Shown: one piece after another, positions 49,001-62,190 of the stretch
How the letters are laid out: the number at the start of each line of letters is the position of its first letter
Numbering within the stretch: position 1 is the stretch's first letter
Assembly (NCBI RefSeq): GCF_949987515.2
Contig: NC_082694.2
Coordinates: forward strand, 46,214,451 to 46,278,450
Direction of reading: 5' to 3'
Source of the DNA: Delphinus delphis
Taxonomy: Eukaryota; Chordata; Mammalia; Artiodactyla; Delphinidae
DNA length: 64,000 nt
The notes under the pieces: generated by a model
What the model saw: the letters and a program-made list of their open reading frames with translations, nothing else
The model's database searches: none
What the model was told of the DNA's origin: nothing
Made by a program: the position numbers and the translations under genes

Positions 49001-52000
49001 GGGACGGGGACGGTTTAGGGTGCAGGTGAGGGTACGACAACGCATTAGGGGGAGCGTACGTGTGAGGGCGCGGGTTAGTGTTAGCGTACGGGTTAGGATT
49101 AGGGGACGGCTGAGGGTCAGGCTTCGGGGAAGGGTTAGGGTTAGGGTTCGGGCTAGTGTTAGGATTAGGGGACGGGGACGGTTTAGGGTCCAGGTGAGGG
49201 TACGACAACGCTTTAGGCGGAGCGTATGTGTGAGGGCGCAGGTTAGTGTTAGCGTACGGGTTAGGATTAGGGGACGGCTGAGGGTCAGGCTTTGGGGAAG
49301 TGTTAGTGTTAGGGTTCGGGCTAGGGTTAGGGTTAGGGGACGGGGACGGTTTAGGGTCCAGGTGAGGGTACGACAACGCTTTAGGGGGAGCGTACATGTG
49401 AGGGCGCGGGTTAGTGTTAGCGTACGGGTTAGGATTAGGGGATGGGTGAGGGTCAGGCTTCGGGGAAGGGTTAGGGTTAGGGTTCGGGCTAGGGTTAGGG
49501 TTAGGGGACGGGGACGGTTTAGAGTCCAGGTGATGGTACGAAAATGCTTTAGGGGGAGCGTACGTGTGAGGGCGCGGGTTAGTGTTAGAGTACGGATTAG
49601 GATAAGGGGACGGCTGAGGGTCAGGCTTCGGGGAAGGGCTAGGTTTAGGGTTCGGGCTAGGGTTAGGGTTGGGGACGCGGACGGTTTAGGGTCCAGGTGA
49701 GGGTACGACAACGCTTTAGGGGGAGGGTTCGTGTGAGGGCGTGGGTCAGTGTTAGCATACGGGTTAGGATTAGGGGACGGGTGAGGGTCAGGCTTCGGGG
49801 AAGGGTTAGGGTTAGGGTTCGGGCTAGGGTTAGGGTTAGGGGACCGGGACGGTTTAGGGTCCAGCTGAGTGTACGACAACGCTTTATGGGGCGCGTACGT
49901 GTGAGGGCGCAGGTTAGTGTTAGCGTACGGGTTAGGATTATGGGATGGGTGAGGGTCAGGCTTCGGGGAAGGTTTAGGGTTAGGGTTCGGGCTAGGGTTA
50001 GGGTTAGGGGACGGGGACGGTTTAGGGTCCAGGTGAGGGTATTACAACGCTTTAGGGGGAGCGTACGTGTGAGGGCGCAGGTTAGTGTTAGCGTACGGGT
50101 TAGGATTAGGGGACGGCTGAGGGTCAGGCTTCGGGGAAGGGTTAGGGTTAGGGTTCGGGCTAGGGTTAGGGTTAGGGGACGGGGACGGTTTAGGGTCCAG
50201 GTGAGGGTACGACAACGCTTTAGGGGGAGCGTACGTGTGAGGGGGCGGGTTAGTGTTAGCGTACGGGTTAGGATTACGGGACGGGTGAGGGTCAGTCTTC
50301 GGGGAACGGTTAGGGTTAGGGTTCGGGCTAGGGTTAGGGTTAGGGGACGGGGACGGTTTAGGGTCCAGGTGAGGGTACGACAACGCTTTAGGGGGAGCGT
50401 ACGTGTGAGGGCGCGTGTTAGTGTTAGCGTACGGGTTAGGATTAGGGGACGGGTGAGGGTCAGGCTTCAGGGAAGGCTTAGGGTTAGGGTTCGGGCTAGG
50501 GTTAGGGTTAGGGGACGGGGACGGTTTAGGGTGCAGGTGAGGGTACGACAACGCTTTAGGGGGAGCGTACGTGTGAGGGCGCGGGTTAGTGTTAGCGTAC
50601 GGGTTAGGATTAGGGGACGGCTGAGGGTCAGGCTTCGGGGAAGGGTTAGGGTTAGGGTTCGGGCTAGTGTTAGGATTAGGGGACGGGGACGGTTTAGGGT
50701 CCAGGTGAGGGTACGACAACGCTTTAGGCGGAGCGTATGTGTGAGGGCGCAGGTTAGTGTTAGCGTACGGGTTAGGATTAGGGGACGGCTGAGGGTCAGG
50801 CTTTGGGGAAGTGTTAGTGTTAGGGTTCGGGCTAGGGTTAGGGTTAGGGGACGGGGACGGTTTAGGGTCCAGGTGAGGGTACGACAACGCTTTAGGGGGA
50901 GCGTACATGTGAGGGCGCGGGTTAGTGTTAGCGTACGGGTTAGGATTAGGGGACGGGTGAGGGTCAGGCTTCGGGGATGGGTTAGGGTTAGGGTTCGGGC
51001 TAGGGTTAGGGTTAGGGGACGGGGACGGTTTAGGGTCCAGGTGAGGGTACGACAACGCTTTAGGGGGAGCGTACGTGTGAGGGGGCGGGTTAGTGTTAGC
51101 GTACGGGTTAGGATTAGGGGACGGGTGAGGGTCAGGCTTCGGGGAACGGTTAGGGTTAGGGTTCGGGCTAGGGTTAGGGTTAGGGGACGGGGACGGTTTA
51201 GGGTCCAGGTGAGGGTACGACAACGCTTTAGGGGGAGCGTACGTGTGAGGGCGCGTGTTAGTGTTAGCGTACGGGTTAGGATTAGGGGATGGGTGAGGGT
51301 CAGGCTTCAGGGAAGGCTTAGGGTTAGGGTTCGGGCTAGGGTTAGGGTTAGGGGACGGGGACGGTTTAGGGTGCAGGTGAGGGTACGACAACGCTTTAGG
51401 GGGAGCGTACGTGTGAGGGCGCGGGTTAGTGTTAGCGTACGGGTTAGGATTAGGGGACGGCTGAGGGTCAGGCTTCGGGGAAGGGTTAGGGTTAGGGTTC
51501 GGGCTAGTGTTAGGATTAGGGGACGGGGACGGTTTAGGGTCCAGGTGAGGGTACGACAACGCTTTAGGCGGAGCGTATGTGTGAGGGCGCAGGTTAGTGT
51601 TAGCGTACGGGTTAGGATTATGGGACGGCTGAGGGTCAGGCTTTGGGGAAGTGTTAGTGTTAGGGTTCGGGCTAGGGTTAGGGTTAGGGGACGGGGACGG
51701 TTTAGGGTCCAGGTGAGGGTACGACAACGCTTTAGGGGGAGCGTACATGTGAGGGCGCGGGTTAGTGTTAGCGTACGGGTTAGGATTAGGGGATGGGTGA
51801 GGGTCAGGCTTCGGGGAAGGGTTAGGGTTAGGGTTCGGGCTAGGGTTAGGGTTAGGGGACGGGGACGGTTTAGAGTCCAGGTGATGGTACGAAAATGCTT
51901 TAGGGGGAGCGTACGTGTGAGGGCGCGGGTTAGTGTTAGAGTACGGATTAGGATAAGGGGACGGCTGAGGGTCAGGCTTCGGGGAAGGGCTAGGTTTAGG

Positions 52001-55000
52001 GTTCGGGCTAGGGTTAGGGTTGGGGACGCGGACGGTTTAGGGTCCAGGTGAGGGTACGACAACGCTTTAGGGGGAAGGTTCGTGTGAGGGCGTGGGTCAG
52101 TGTTAGCATACGGGTTAGGATTAGGGGACGGGTGAGGGTCAGGCTTCGGGGAAGGTTTAGGGTTAGGGTTCGGGCTAGGGTTAGGGTTAGGGGACGGGGA
52201 CCGTTTACGGTCCAGGTGAGGGTACGACAACGCTTTAGGGGGAGCGTACGTGTGAGGGCGCGGGTTAGTGTTAGCGTACGGGTTAGGATTAGGGGACGGG
52301 TGAGGGTCAGGCTTCGGGGAAGGGTTAGGGTTAGGGTTCGGGCTAGGGTTAGGGTTAGGGGACGGGGACGGTTTAGGGTCCAGGTGAGGGTACGACAACG
52401 CTTTAGGGGGAGCGTACGAGTGAGGGCGCGGGTTAGTGTTAGCGTACGGGTTAGGATTAGGGGACGGCTGAGGGTCAGGCTTCGGGGAAGGGTTAGGGTT
52501 AGGGTTCGGGCTAGGGTTAGGGTTGGGGACAGGGACGGTTTAGGGTCCAGTTGAGGGTACGACAACGCTTTAGGGGGAGCGTACGTGTGAGGGCGTGGGT
52601 TAGTGTTAGCGTACGGATTAGGATTAGGGGACGGCTGAGGGTCAGGCTTAGGGGAAGGGTTAGGGTTAGGGTTCGGGCTAGGGTTAGGGTTAGGGGACGG
52701 GGACGGTTTAGGGTCCAGGTGAGGGTACGACAACGCTTTAGGGGGAGCGTACGTGTGAGGGCGCGGGTTAGTGTTAGCGTACGGGTTAGGATTAGGGGAC
52801 GGGTGAGGGTCAGGCTTCGGGGAAGGGTTAGGGTTAGGGTTCGGGCTAGGGTTAGGGTTAGGGGACGGGGACTGTTTAGGGTCCAGGTAAGGGTACGACA
52901 ACGCTTTAGGGGGAGCGTACGTGTGAGGGCGCGTGTTAGTGTTAGCGTACGGGTTAGGATTAGGGGACGGGTGAGGGTCAGGCTTTGGGGAAGGGTTAGG
53001 GTTAGGGTTCGGGCTAGGGTTAGGGTTGGGGACAGGGACGGTTTAGGGTCAAGTTGAGGGTACGACAACGCTTTAGGGGGAGCGTACGTGTGAGGGCGTG
53101 GGTTAGTGTTAGCGTACGGATTAGCATTAGGGGACGGCTGAGGGTCAGGCTTAGGGGAAGGGTTAGGGTTAGGGTTCGGGCTAGGGTTAGGGTTAGGGGA
53201 CGGGGACGGTTTAGGGTCCAGGTGAGTGTATGACACGCTTTAGGGGGAGCGTACGTGTGAGGGCGCGGGTTAGTGTTAGCGTACGGGTTAGGATTAGGGG
53301 ACGGGTGAGGGTCAGGCTTCGGGGAAGGGTTAGGGTTAGGGTCCGGGCTAGGGTTAGGGTTAGGGGACGGGGACGGTTTAGGGTCCAGGTGAGGGTACGA
53401 CAACGCTTTAGGGGGAGCGTACGTGTGAGGGCGCGGGTTAGTGTTAGCGTACGGGTTAGGATTAGGGGACGGGTGAGGGTCAGGCTTCGGGGAAGGGTTA
53501 GGGTTAGGGTTCGGGCTAGGGTTAGGGTTAGGGGACGGGGACGGTTTAGGGTCCAAGTGAGGGTACGACAACGCTTTAGGGGGAGCGTACGTGTGATGGC
53601 GCGGGTTAGTGTTAGCGTACGGGTTAGGATTAGGGGACGGCTGAGTGTCAGGCTTTGGGGAAGGGTTAGGGTTAGGGTTCGGGCTAGGGTTAGGGTTAGG
53701 GGACGGGGACGGTTTAGGATCCAGGTGAGGGTACAACAACGCTTTAGGGGGAGAGTACGTGTGAGGGCGCGGGTTAGTGTTAGCGTACGGGTTAGGATTA
53801 GGGGACGGGTGAGGGTCAGGCTTCGGGGAAGGGTTAGGGTTAGGGTTCGGGCTAGGGTTAGGGTTAGGGGACGGGGACAGTTTAGGGTCCAGGTGAGGGT
53901 ACGACAACGCTTTAGGGGAAGCGTTCGTGTGAGGGTGCGGGTTAGTGTTAGCGTACGGGTTAGTATTAGGGGACGGGTGAGGGTTAGGCTTCGGGGAAGG
54001 GTTAGGGTTAGTGTTCGGGCTAGGGTTAGGGGACGGGGACGGTTTGGGGTCCAGGTGAGGGTGCGACAACGCTTTAGGGGGAGCGTACGAGTGAGGGCGC
54101 GGGTTAGTGTTAGCGTACGGGTTAGGATTAGGGGACGGCTGAGGGTCAGGCTTCGGGGAAGGGTTAGGGTTAGGGTTCGGGCTAGGGTTAGGGTTGGGGA
54201 CAGGGACGGTTTAGGGTCCAGTTGAGGGTACGACAACGCTTTAGGGGGAGCGTACGTGTGAGGGCGTGGGTTAGTGTTAGCGTACGGATTAGGATTAGGG
54301 GACGGCTGAGGGTCAGGCTTAGGGGAAGGGTTAGGGTTAGGGTTCGGGCTAGGGTTAGGGTTAGGGGACGGGGACGGTTTAGGGTCCAGGTGAGGGTACG
54401 ACAACGCTTTAGGGGGAGCGTACGTGTGAGGGCGCGGGTTAGTGTTAGCGTACGGGTTAGGATTAGGGGACGGGTGAGGGTCAGGCTTCGGGGAAGGGTT
54501 AGGGTTAGGGTTCGGGCTAGGGTTAGGGTTAGGGGACGGGGACGGTTTAGGGTCCAGGTAAGGGTACGACAACGCTTTAGGGGGAGCGTACGTGTGAGGG
54601 CGCGTGTTAGTGTTAGCGTACGGCTTAGGATTAGGGGACGGGTGAGGGTCAGGCTTCGGGGAAGGGTTAGGGTTAGGGTTCGGGCTAGGGTTAGGGTTAG
54701 GGGACGGGGACGGTTTAGGGTCCAGGTGAGGGTACGACAACGCTTTAGGGGGAGCGTACGTGTGAGGGCGCGGGTTAGTGTTAGCGTACGGGTTAGGATT
54801 AGGGGACGGCTGAGGGTCAGGCTTCGGGGAAGGGTTAGGGTTAGGGTTCGGGCTAGGGTTAGGGTTAGGGGACGGGGACGGTTTAGGGTCCAGGTGAGGG
54901 TACGACAACGCTTTAGGGGGAGCGTACGTGTGAGGGCGCGGGTTAGTGTTAGCGTACGGGTTAGGATTAGGGGACGGGTGAGGGTCAGGCTTCGGGGAAG

Positions 55001-55972
55001 GGTTAGGGTTAGGGTTCGGGCTAGGGTTAGGGTTAGGGGACGGGGACGGTTTAGGGTCCAGGTGAGGGTACGACAACGCTTTAGGGGGAGCGTACGTGTG
55101 AGGGCGCGGGTTAGTGTTAGCGTACGGGTTAGCATTAGGGGACGGGTGAGGGTCAGGCTTCGGGGAAGGGTTAGGGTTAGGGTTCGGGCTAGGGTTAGGG
55201 TTAGGGGACGGGGACCGTTTAGGGTAGGGTGAGGGTACGACAACGCCCTAGGGGGAGAGTACGTGTGAGGGCGCAGGTTAGTGTTAGCCTACGGGTTAGG
55301 ATTAGGGGACGGGTGAGGGTCAGGCTTCGGGGAAGTGTTAGGGTTAGGGTTGGGGCTAGGGTAAGGTTTAGGTGACGGGGACGGTTTAGGGTCTAGGTGA
55401 GGGTACGACAACGCTTTAGGGGGAGCGTACGTGTGAGGGGGCTGGTTAGTGTTAGAGTACGGGTTAGGATTGGGGACGGGTGAGGGTCAGGCTTCGAGGA
55501 AGGGTTAGGGTTAGGGTTCGGGCTAGGGTTAGGGTTAGGGGACGGGGACGGTTTAGGGTCCAGGTGAGGGTACGACAACGCTTTAGGGGGAGCGTACATG
55601 TGAGGGCGCGGGTTAGTGTTAGCGTACGGGTTAGGATTAGGGGACGGGTGAGGGTCAGGCTTCGGGGAAGGGTTAGGGTTAGGGTTCGGGCTAGGGTTAG
55701 GGTTAGGGGACGGGGACGGTTTAGGGTCCAGGTGAGGGTACGACAACGCTTTAGGGGGAGCGTACGTGTGAGGGCGCGGGTTAGTGTTAGCGTACGGGTT
55801 AGGATTACGGGACGGGTGAGGGTCAGGCTTCGGGGAAGGGTTAGGGTTAGGGTTCGGGCTAGGGTTAGGGTTAGGGGACGGGGACGGTTTAGGGTCCAGG
55901 TGAGGGTACGACAACGCTTTAGGGGGAGCGTATATGTGAGGGCGCGGGTTAGTGTTAGCGTACGGGTTAGGA
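46029..55972 (+). repeat. Block Y, copy 2 (offset 23,929 bp, nearly identical)
   Basis: This matches 22.10-32.04 kb at a constant offset of 23,929 bp, including all insertions, deletions and the two full 14-monomer units (starting about 47529 and 49880). Differences noticed by eye number only about ten. Examples, copy 1 to copy 2: about 22257 t to c; about 22286 a to g; about 22695 and 22718; about 24627 c to a; a ttaggg/gacggg exchange at about 27756; about 28685 a to c; about 28868 t to g; and about 30119 a to g at 54048. That is about 99.9% identity over 9.9 kb. Its left neighbour is not X, unlike copy 1. Confidence 0.9.
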
Positions 55973-57410
55973 TTAGGGGACGGCTGAGGGTCAGGCTTCG
56001 GGGAAGGGTTACGGTTAGGGTTCGGGCTAGGGTTAGGGTTAGGGGACGGGGACGGTTTAGGGTCCAGGTGAGGGTACGACAACGCTTTAGGGGGAGCGTA
56101 CGTGTGAGGGCGCGGGTTAGTGTTTGCGTACGGGTTAGGATTAGGGGACGGCTGAGGGTCAGGCTTCGGGGAAGGGTTAGGGTTAGGGTTCGGGCTAGGG
56201 TTAGGGTTAGGGGACGGGGACGGTTCAGGGTCCAGGTGAGGGTACGACAACACTTTAGGGGGAGCGTACGTGTGAGGGTGCGGGTTAGTGTTAGCGTACG
56301 GTTTAGGATTAGGGGACAGCTGAGGGTCAGGCTTCGGGGAAGGGTTAGGGTTAGGGTTCGGGCTAGGGTTAGGGTTCGGGCACGGGGACGGTTTAGGGTC
56401 CAGGTGAGGGAACGACAACGCTTTAGGGGGAGCGTACGTGTGAGGGCGCGGGTTAGTGTTAGCGTACGGGTTAGGATTAGGGGACGGGTGAGGGTCAGGC
56501 TTCGGGGAAGGGTTAGGGTTAGGGTTCGGGCTAGGGTTAGGGTTAGGGGACGGGGACGGTTTAGGGTCCAGGTGAGGGTACGACAACGCTTTAGGGGGTG
56601 CGTACGTGTGAGGGCGCGGGTTAGTGTTAGCGTACGGGTTAGGATTAGGGGACGGCTGAGGGTCAGGCTTCGGGGAAGGGTTAGGGTTAGGGTTCGGGCT
56701 AGGGTTAGGCTTAGGGGACGGGGACGGTTTAGGGTCCAGGTGAGGGTACGACAACGCTTTAGGGGGAGCGTACGTGTGAGGGCGCGGGTTAGTGTTAGCG
56801 TACGGGTTAGGATTAGCGGACGGGTGAGGGTCAGGCTTCCGGGAAGGGTTAGGGTTAGGGTTCGGGCTAGGGTTAGGGTTAGGGGACGGGGACGGTTTAG
56901 GGTCCACGTGAGGGTACGACAACGCTTTAGGGGGAGCGTACGTGTGAGGGCGCGGGTTAGTGTTAGAGTACGGGTTAGGATTAGGGGACGGGTGAGGGTC
57001 AGGCTTCGAGGAAGGGTTAGGGTTAGGGTTCGGGCTAGAGTTAGGGTTAGGGGACGGGGACGGTTTAGGATCCAGGTGAGGGTACAACAACGCTTTAGGG
57101 GGAGCGTACGTGTGAGGGCGCGGGTTAGTGTTAGCGTACGGGTTAGGATTAGGGGACGGGTGAGGGTCAGGCTTCGGGGAAGGGTTAGGTTTAGGGTTAG
57201 GGTTAGGGTTAGGGGACGGTTTAGGGTCCGGGTGAGGGTACAACAACGCTTTAGGGGAAGCGTACATGTGAGGGCGCGGGTTACTGTTAGCGTACGGGTT
57301 AGTATTAGGGGACGGGTGAGGGTTAGGCTTCGGGGAAGGGTTAGGGTTAGGGTTCGGGCACGGGGACGGTTTAGGTTCCAGGTGAGGGTGCGACAACGCT
57401 TTAGGGGGAG
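55973..57410 (+). repeat. Segment right of block Y copy 2
   Basis: These monomers are absent next to Y copy 1. Landmarks are gtttgcgtacg (about 56122), ggttcaggg (about 56223), acagctgag (about 56325), gggcacgggg with gagggaacgac (about 56387-56420), ggtccacgtg (56901), taggatcc (about 57065) and gtgcgacaac (57389). The last part, 57.05-57.4 kb, resembles 53.7-54.1 kb. The 56.1-56.9 kb part recurs near 59.9 kb (offset 3488 bp at the gaacgac mark) and near 63.3-63.7 kb (offset 7158 bp). Confidence 0.75.
57191..57214 (+). repeat. Longest perfect telomeric run noticed (four TTAGGG)
   Basis: Four perfect ttaggg hexamers in a row occur here because the usual ttcggg and ctaggg are missing or converted. 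Elsewhere the run is two, occasionally three (about 60674). Long uninterrupted telomere repeats are absent from the window, so it is not the chromosome end itself. Confidence 0.85.
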
Positions 57411-59730
57411 CGTACGAGTGAGGGCGCGGGTTAGTGTTAGCGTACGGGTTAGGATTAGGGGACGGGTGAGGGTCAGGCTTCGGGGAACGGTTAGGGTTAG
57501 GGTTCGGGCTAGGGTTAGGGTTGGGGACGGGGACAGTTTAGGGTCTAGGTGAGGGTACGACAACGCTTTAGGGGGAGCGTACGTGTGAGGGCGTGGGTTA
57601 GTGTTAGCGTACGGGTTAGGATTAGGGGACGGCTGAGGGTCAGGCTTAGGGGAAGGGTTAGGGTTAGGGTTCGGGCTAGGGTTAGGGTTAGGGGACGGGG
57701 ACGGTTTAGGGTCCAGGTGAGGGTACGACAACGCTTTAGGGGGAGCGTACGTGTGAGGGCCCGGGTTAGTGTTAGCGTACGGGTTAGGATTAGGGGACGG
57801 GTGAGGGTCAGGCTTCGGGGAAGGGTTAGGGTTAGGGTTCGGGCTAGGGTTAGGGTTAGGGGACGGGGACTGTTTAGGGTCCAGGTGAGGGTACGACAAC
57901 GCTTTAGGGGGAGCGTACGTGTGATGGCGCGTGTTAGTGTTAGCGTACGGGTTAGGATTAGGGGACGGGTGAGGGTCAGGCTTTGGGAAAGGGTTAGGGT
58001 TAGGGTTCGGGCTAGGGTTAGGGTTGGGGACAGGGACGGTTTAGGGTCCAGTTGAGGGTACGACAACGCTTTAGGGGGAGCGTACGTGTGAGGGCGTGGG
58101 TTAGTGTTAGCGTACGGATTAGCCTTAGGGGACGGCTGAGGGTCAGGCTTAGGGGAAGGGTTAGGGTTAGGGTTCGGGCTAGGGTTAGGGTTAGGGGACG
58201 GGGACGGTTTAGCCTCCAGGTGAGTGTATGACACGCTTTAGGGGGAGCGTACGTGTGAGGGCGCGGGTTAGTGTTAGCGTACGGGTTAGGATTAGGGGAC
58301 GGGTGAGGGTCAGGCTTCGGGGAAGGGTTAGGGTTAGGGTCCGGGCTAGGGTTAGGGTTAGGGGACGGGGACGGTTTAGGGTCCAGGTGAGGGTACGACA
58401 ACGCTTTAGGGGGAGCGTACATGTGAGGGCGCGGGTTAGTGTTAGCGTACGGGTTAGGATTAGGGGACGGGTGAGGGTCAGGCTTCGGGGAAGGGTTAGG
58501 GTTAGGGTTCGGGCTAGGGTTAGGGTTAGGGGACGGGGACGGTTTAGGGTCCAAGTGAGGGTACGACAACGCTTTAGGGGGAGCGTACGTGTGATGGCGC
58601 GGGTTAGTGTTAGCGTACGGGTTAGGATTAGGGGACGGCTGAGTGTCAGGCTTTGGGGAAGGGTTAGGGTTAGGGTTCGGGCTAGGGTTAGGGTTAGGGG
58701 ACGGGGACGGTTTAGGATCCAGGTGAGGGTACAACAACGCTTTAGGGGGAGAGTACGTGTGAGGGCGCGGGTTAGTGTTAGCGTACGGGTTAGGATTAGG
58801 GGACGGGTGAGGGTCAGGCTTCGGGGAAGGGTTAGGGTTAGGGTTCGGGCTAGGGTTAGGGTTAGGGGACGGGGACAGTTTAGGGTCCAGGTGAGGGTAC
58901 GACAACGCTTTAGGGGAAGCGTTCGTGTGAGGGTGCGGGTTAGTGTTAGCGTACAGGTTAGTATTAGGGGACGGGTGAGGGTTAGGCTTCGGGGAAGGGT
59001 TAGGGTTAGTCTTCGGGCTAGGGTTAGGGGACGGGGACGGTTTAGGGTCCAGGTGAGGGTGCGACAACGCTTTAGGGGGAGCGTACGAGTGAGGGCGCGG
59101 GTTAGTGTTAGCGTACGGGTTAGGATTAGGGGACGGCTGAGGGTCAGGCTTCGGGGAAGGGTTAGGGTTAGGGTTCGGGCTAGGGTTAGGGTTGGGGACA
59201 GGGACGGTTTAGGGTCCAGTTGAGGGTACGACAACGCTTTAGGGGGAGCGTACGTGTGAGGGCGTGGGTTAGTGTTAGCGTACGGATTAGGATTAGGGGA
59301 CGGCTGAGGGTCAGGCTTAGGGGAAGGGTTAGGGTTAGGGTTCGGGCTAGGGTTAGGGTTAGGGGACGGGGACGGTTTAGGGTCCAGGTGAGGGTACGAC
59401 AACGCTTTAGGGGGAGCGTACATGTGAGGGCGCGGGTTAGTGTTAGCGTACGGGTTAGGATTAGGGGACGGGTGAGGGTCAGGCTTCGGGGAAGGGTTAG
59501 GGTTAGGGTTCGGGCTAGGGTTAGGGTTAGGGGACGGGGACGGTTTAGGGTCCAGGTAAGGGTACGACAACGCTTTAGGGGGAGCGTACGTGTCAGGGCG
59601 CGTGTTAGTGTTAGCGTACGGCTTAGGATTAGGGGACGGGTGAGGGTCAGGCTTCGGGGAAGGGTTAGGGTTAGGGTTCGGGCTAGGGTTAGGGTTAGGG
59701 GACGGGGACGGTTTAGGGTCCAGGTGAGGG
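57410..59730 (+). repeat. Partial copy of block Y right half (offset 4998 bp)
   Basis: This matches 52.41-54.73 kb, with cgtacgagtg at 57411, caggcttagggg about 57643, gtgtatgacacgc about 58225, gtgatggcg about 58592, taggatcc about 58713, gtgcgacaac about 59059, and ttggggacagg about 59192. It carries more private changes than the two Y copies show between themselves (for example gcctccagg at about 58212 and gtacatg at about 59409), so it is an older or independently evolving copy. Confidence 0.8.
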
Positions 59731-62022
59731 TACGACAACGCTTTAGGGGGAGCATACGTGTGAGGGCAAGGGTTAGTGTTAGCCTACGGTTTAGTATTAG
59801 GTGACGGCTGAGGTTCAGGCTTCGGGGAAGGGTTAGGGTTAGGGTTCGGGCTAGGGTTAGGGTTCGGGCACGTGGACGGTTTAGGGTCCAGGTGAGGGAA
59901 CGACAACGCTTTAGGGGGAGCGTACGTGTGAGGGCGCGGGTTAGTGTTAGCGTACGGGTTAGGATTAGGGGACGGGTGAGGGTCAGGCTACGGGGAAGGG
60001 TTAGGGTTACGGCTCGGGCTAGGGTTAGGGTTAGGGGACGGGGACGGTTTAGGGTCCACGTGAGAGTACGACAACGCTTTAGGGGGAGCATACGTGTGAG
60101 GGCGCGGGTTAGTGTTAGCGTACGGGTTAGGTTTAGGGAACGGGTGAGGGTCAGGCTTCGGGGAAGGGTTAGGGTTAGGGTTCGGGCTAGGGTTAGAGTT
60201 AGGGGACGGGGACGGTTTAGGGTCCAGGTGAGGGTACGACAACGCTTTAGGGGGAGTGTACGTGTGAGGGCGCGGGTTAGTGTTAGCGTACGGGTTACGA
60301 TTAGGGGACGGGTGAGGGTCAGGCTTCGGGGAAGGGTTAGGGTTAGGGTTCGGGCTAGGGTTAGGGTTAGGAGACGGGGACGGTTTAGGGTCCAGGTGAG
60401 GGTACGACAACGCTTTAGGGGGAGCGTACGTGTGAGGGCGCGGGTTAGTGTTAGCGTACGGGTTAGGATTAGGGGACGGGTGAGCGTCAGGCTTCAGGGA
60501 AGGGTTAGGGTTAGGGTTCGGGCTAGGGTTAGGGTTAGGTGATGGGGACGGTTGAGGGTCCAGGTGAGGGTACGACAACGCTTTAGGGGGAGCGTACGTG
60601 TGAGGGCGCGGGTTAGTGTTAGCGTACGGGTTAGGATTAGGGGACGGCTGAGGGTCAGGCTTCGGGGAAGGGTTAGGGTTAGGGTTAGGGGACGGGGACG
60701 GTTTAGGGTCCAGGTGAGGGTACGACAACGCTTTAGGGGGAGCGTACGTGTGAGGTCGCGGGTTAGTGTTAGCGTACGGGTTAGGATTAGGGGACGGGTG
60801 AGGGTCAGGATTCGGGGAAGGGTTCGGGTTAGGATTCGGGCTAGGGTTAGGGTTAGGGGACGGGGACGGTTTAGGGTCCAGGTGAGGGTACGACAACGCT
60901 TTAGGGGGAGCGTACGTATGAGGGCGCGGGTTAGTGTTAGCGTACGGGTTAGGATTAGGGGACGGGTGAGGGTCAGGCTTCGGGGAAGGGTTAGGGTTAG
61001 GGTTCGGGCTAGGGATAGGGTTAGGGGACGGGGACGGTTTAGGGTCCAGGTGAGGGTACGACAACGCTTTAGGGGGAGCGTACGTGTGAGGGCACGGATT
61101 AGTGTTAGCGTACGGTTTAGGATTAGGGGACGGCTGAATGTCAGGCTTCGGGGAAGGGTTAGGGTTAGGGTTCGGGCTAGGGTTAGGGTTAGGGGACGGG
61201 GACGGTTTAGGGTCCAGGTGAGGGTACGACAACGCTTTAGGGGGAGCGTACGTGTGAGGGCGCGGGTTAGTGTTAGCGTACGGGTTAGGATTACGGGACG
61301 GGTGAGGGTCAGGCTTCGGGGAAGGGTTAGGGTTAGGGTTCGGGCTAGGGTTAGGGTTAGGGGACGGGGACGGTTTAGGGTCCAGGTGAGGGTACGACAA
61401 CGCTTTAGGGGGAGCGTACGTGTGAGGGCACGGGTTAGTGTTAGCGTACGGGTTAGGATTAGGGGACGGGTGAGGGTCAGGCTTCGGGGAAGGGTTAGGG
61501 TTAGGGTTCGGGCTAGGGTTAGGGTTAGGGGACGGGGACGGTTTAGGGTCCAGGTGAGGGTACGACAACGCTTTAGGGGGAGCGTACGTGTGAGGGCGCG
61601 GGTTAGTGTTAGCGTACGGGTTAGGATTAGGGGACGGCTGAGGGTCAGGCTTCGGGGAAGGGTTAGGGTTAGGGTTCGGGCTAGGGTTAGGGTTAGGGGA
61701 CGGGGACGGTTTAGGGTCCAGGTGAGGGTACGACAACGCTTTAGGGGGAGCGTACGTGTGAGTGCGCGGGTTAGTGTTAGCGTACGGGTTAGGATTAGGG
61801 GACGGCTGAGGGTCAGGCTTCGGGGAAGGGTTAGGGTTAGGGTTCGGGCTAGGGTTAGGGTTAGCGGACGGGGACGGTTTAGGGTCCAGGTGAGGGTACG
61901 ACAACGCTTTAGGGGGAGCGTACGTGTGAGGGCGCGGGTTAGTGTTAGCGTACGGGTTAGGATTAGGGGACGGCTGAGGGTCAGGCTTCGGGGAAGGGTT
62001 AGGGTTAGGGTTCGGGCTAGGG

Positions 62023-62190
62023 TTAGGGTTAGGGGACGGGGACGGTTTAGGGTCCAGGTGAGGGTACGACAACGCTTTAGGGGGAGCGTACGTGTGAGGG
62101 CGCGGGTTAGTGTTAGCGTACGGGTTAGGATTAGGGGACGGGTGAGGGTCAGGCTTCGGGGAAGGGTTAGGGTTAGGGTTCGGGCTAGGG
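62023..62190 (+). repeat. Reference monomer (consensus-like, 168 bp)
   Basis: This monomer matches the majority sequence at every position I checked and is a good reference for naming variants. Hexamers in order: 1-2 ttaggg; 3 gacggg; 4 gacggt; 5 ttaggg; 6 tccagg; 7 tgaggg; 8 tacgac; 9 aacgct; 10 ttaggg; 11 ggagcg; 12 tacgtg; 13 tgaggg; 14 cgcggg. Hexamers 15-18 are ttag or tacg types ending in tg, cg, gg or ga; 19 is ttaggg; 20 is gacggg here and gacggc in the other common form; 21 tgaggg; 22 tcaggc; 23 ttcggg; 24 gaaggg; 25-26 ttaggg; 27 ttcggg; 28 ctaggg. The most diverged stretch is hexamers 6-17. The stretch 23-28 plus 1-3 stays closest to telomere sequence. Confidence 0.95.
62087..62122. 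other. Paired CGTACG palindromes, 30 bp apart, in each consensus monomer
   Basis: The six-base palindrome cgtacg occurs at 62087-62092 (junction of hexamers 11 and 12) and 62117-62122 (junction of 16 and 17). The pair recurs in most monomers. It contains two CpGs and is a restriction site (BsiWI type), so digestion would give a 30/138-bp ladder. Many monomers have lost one member by a change at a CpG, such as catacg, gtacatg or gtatgtg forms. No binding protein is proposed. Confidence 0.8.

Noticed and set aside
62139..62154. Short hairpin ctga-ggg-tcag as a terminator or regulatory stem
   Set aside because: It has only four base pairs with a three-base loop, it is present only in gacggc monomers (the reference monomer at this position has g and lacks the first pair), and it has no context suggesting a regulatory role.
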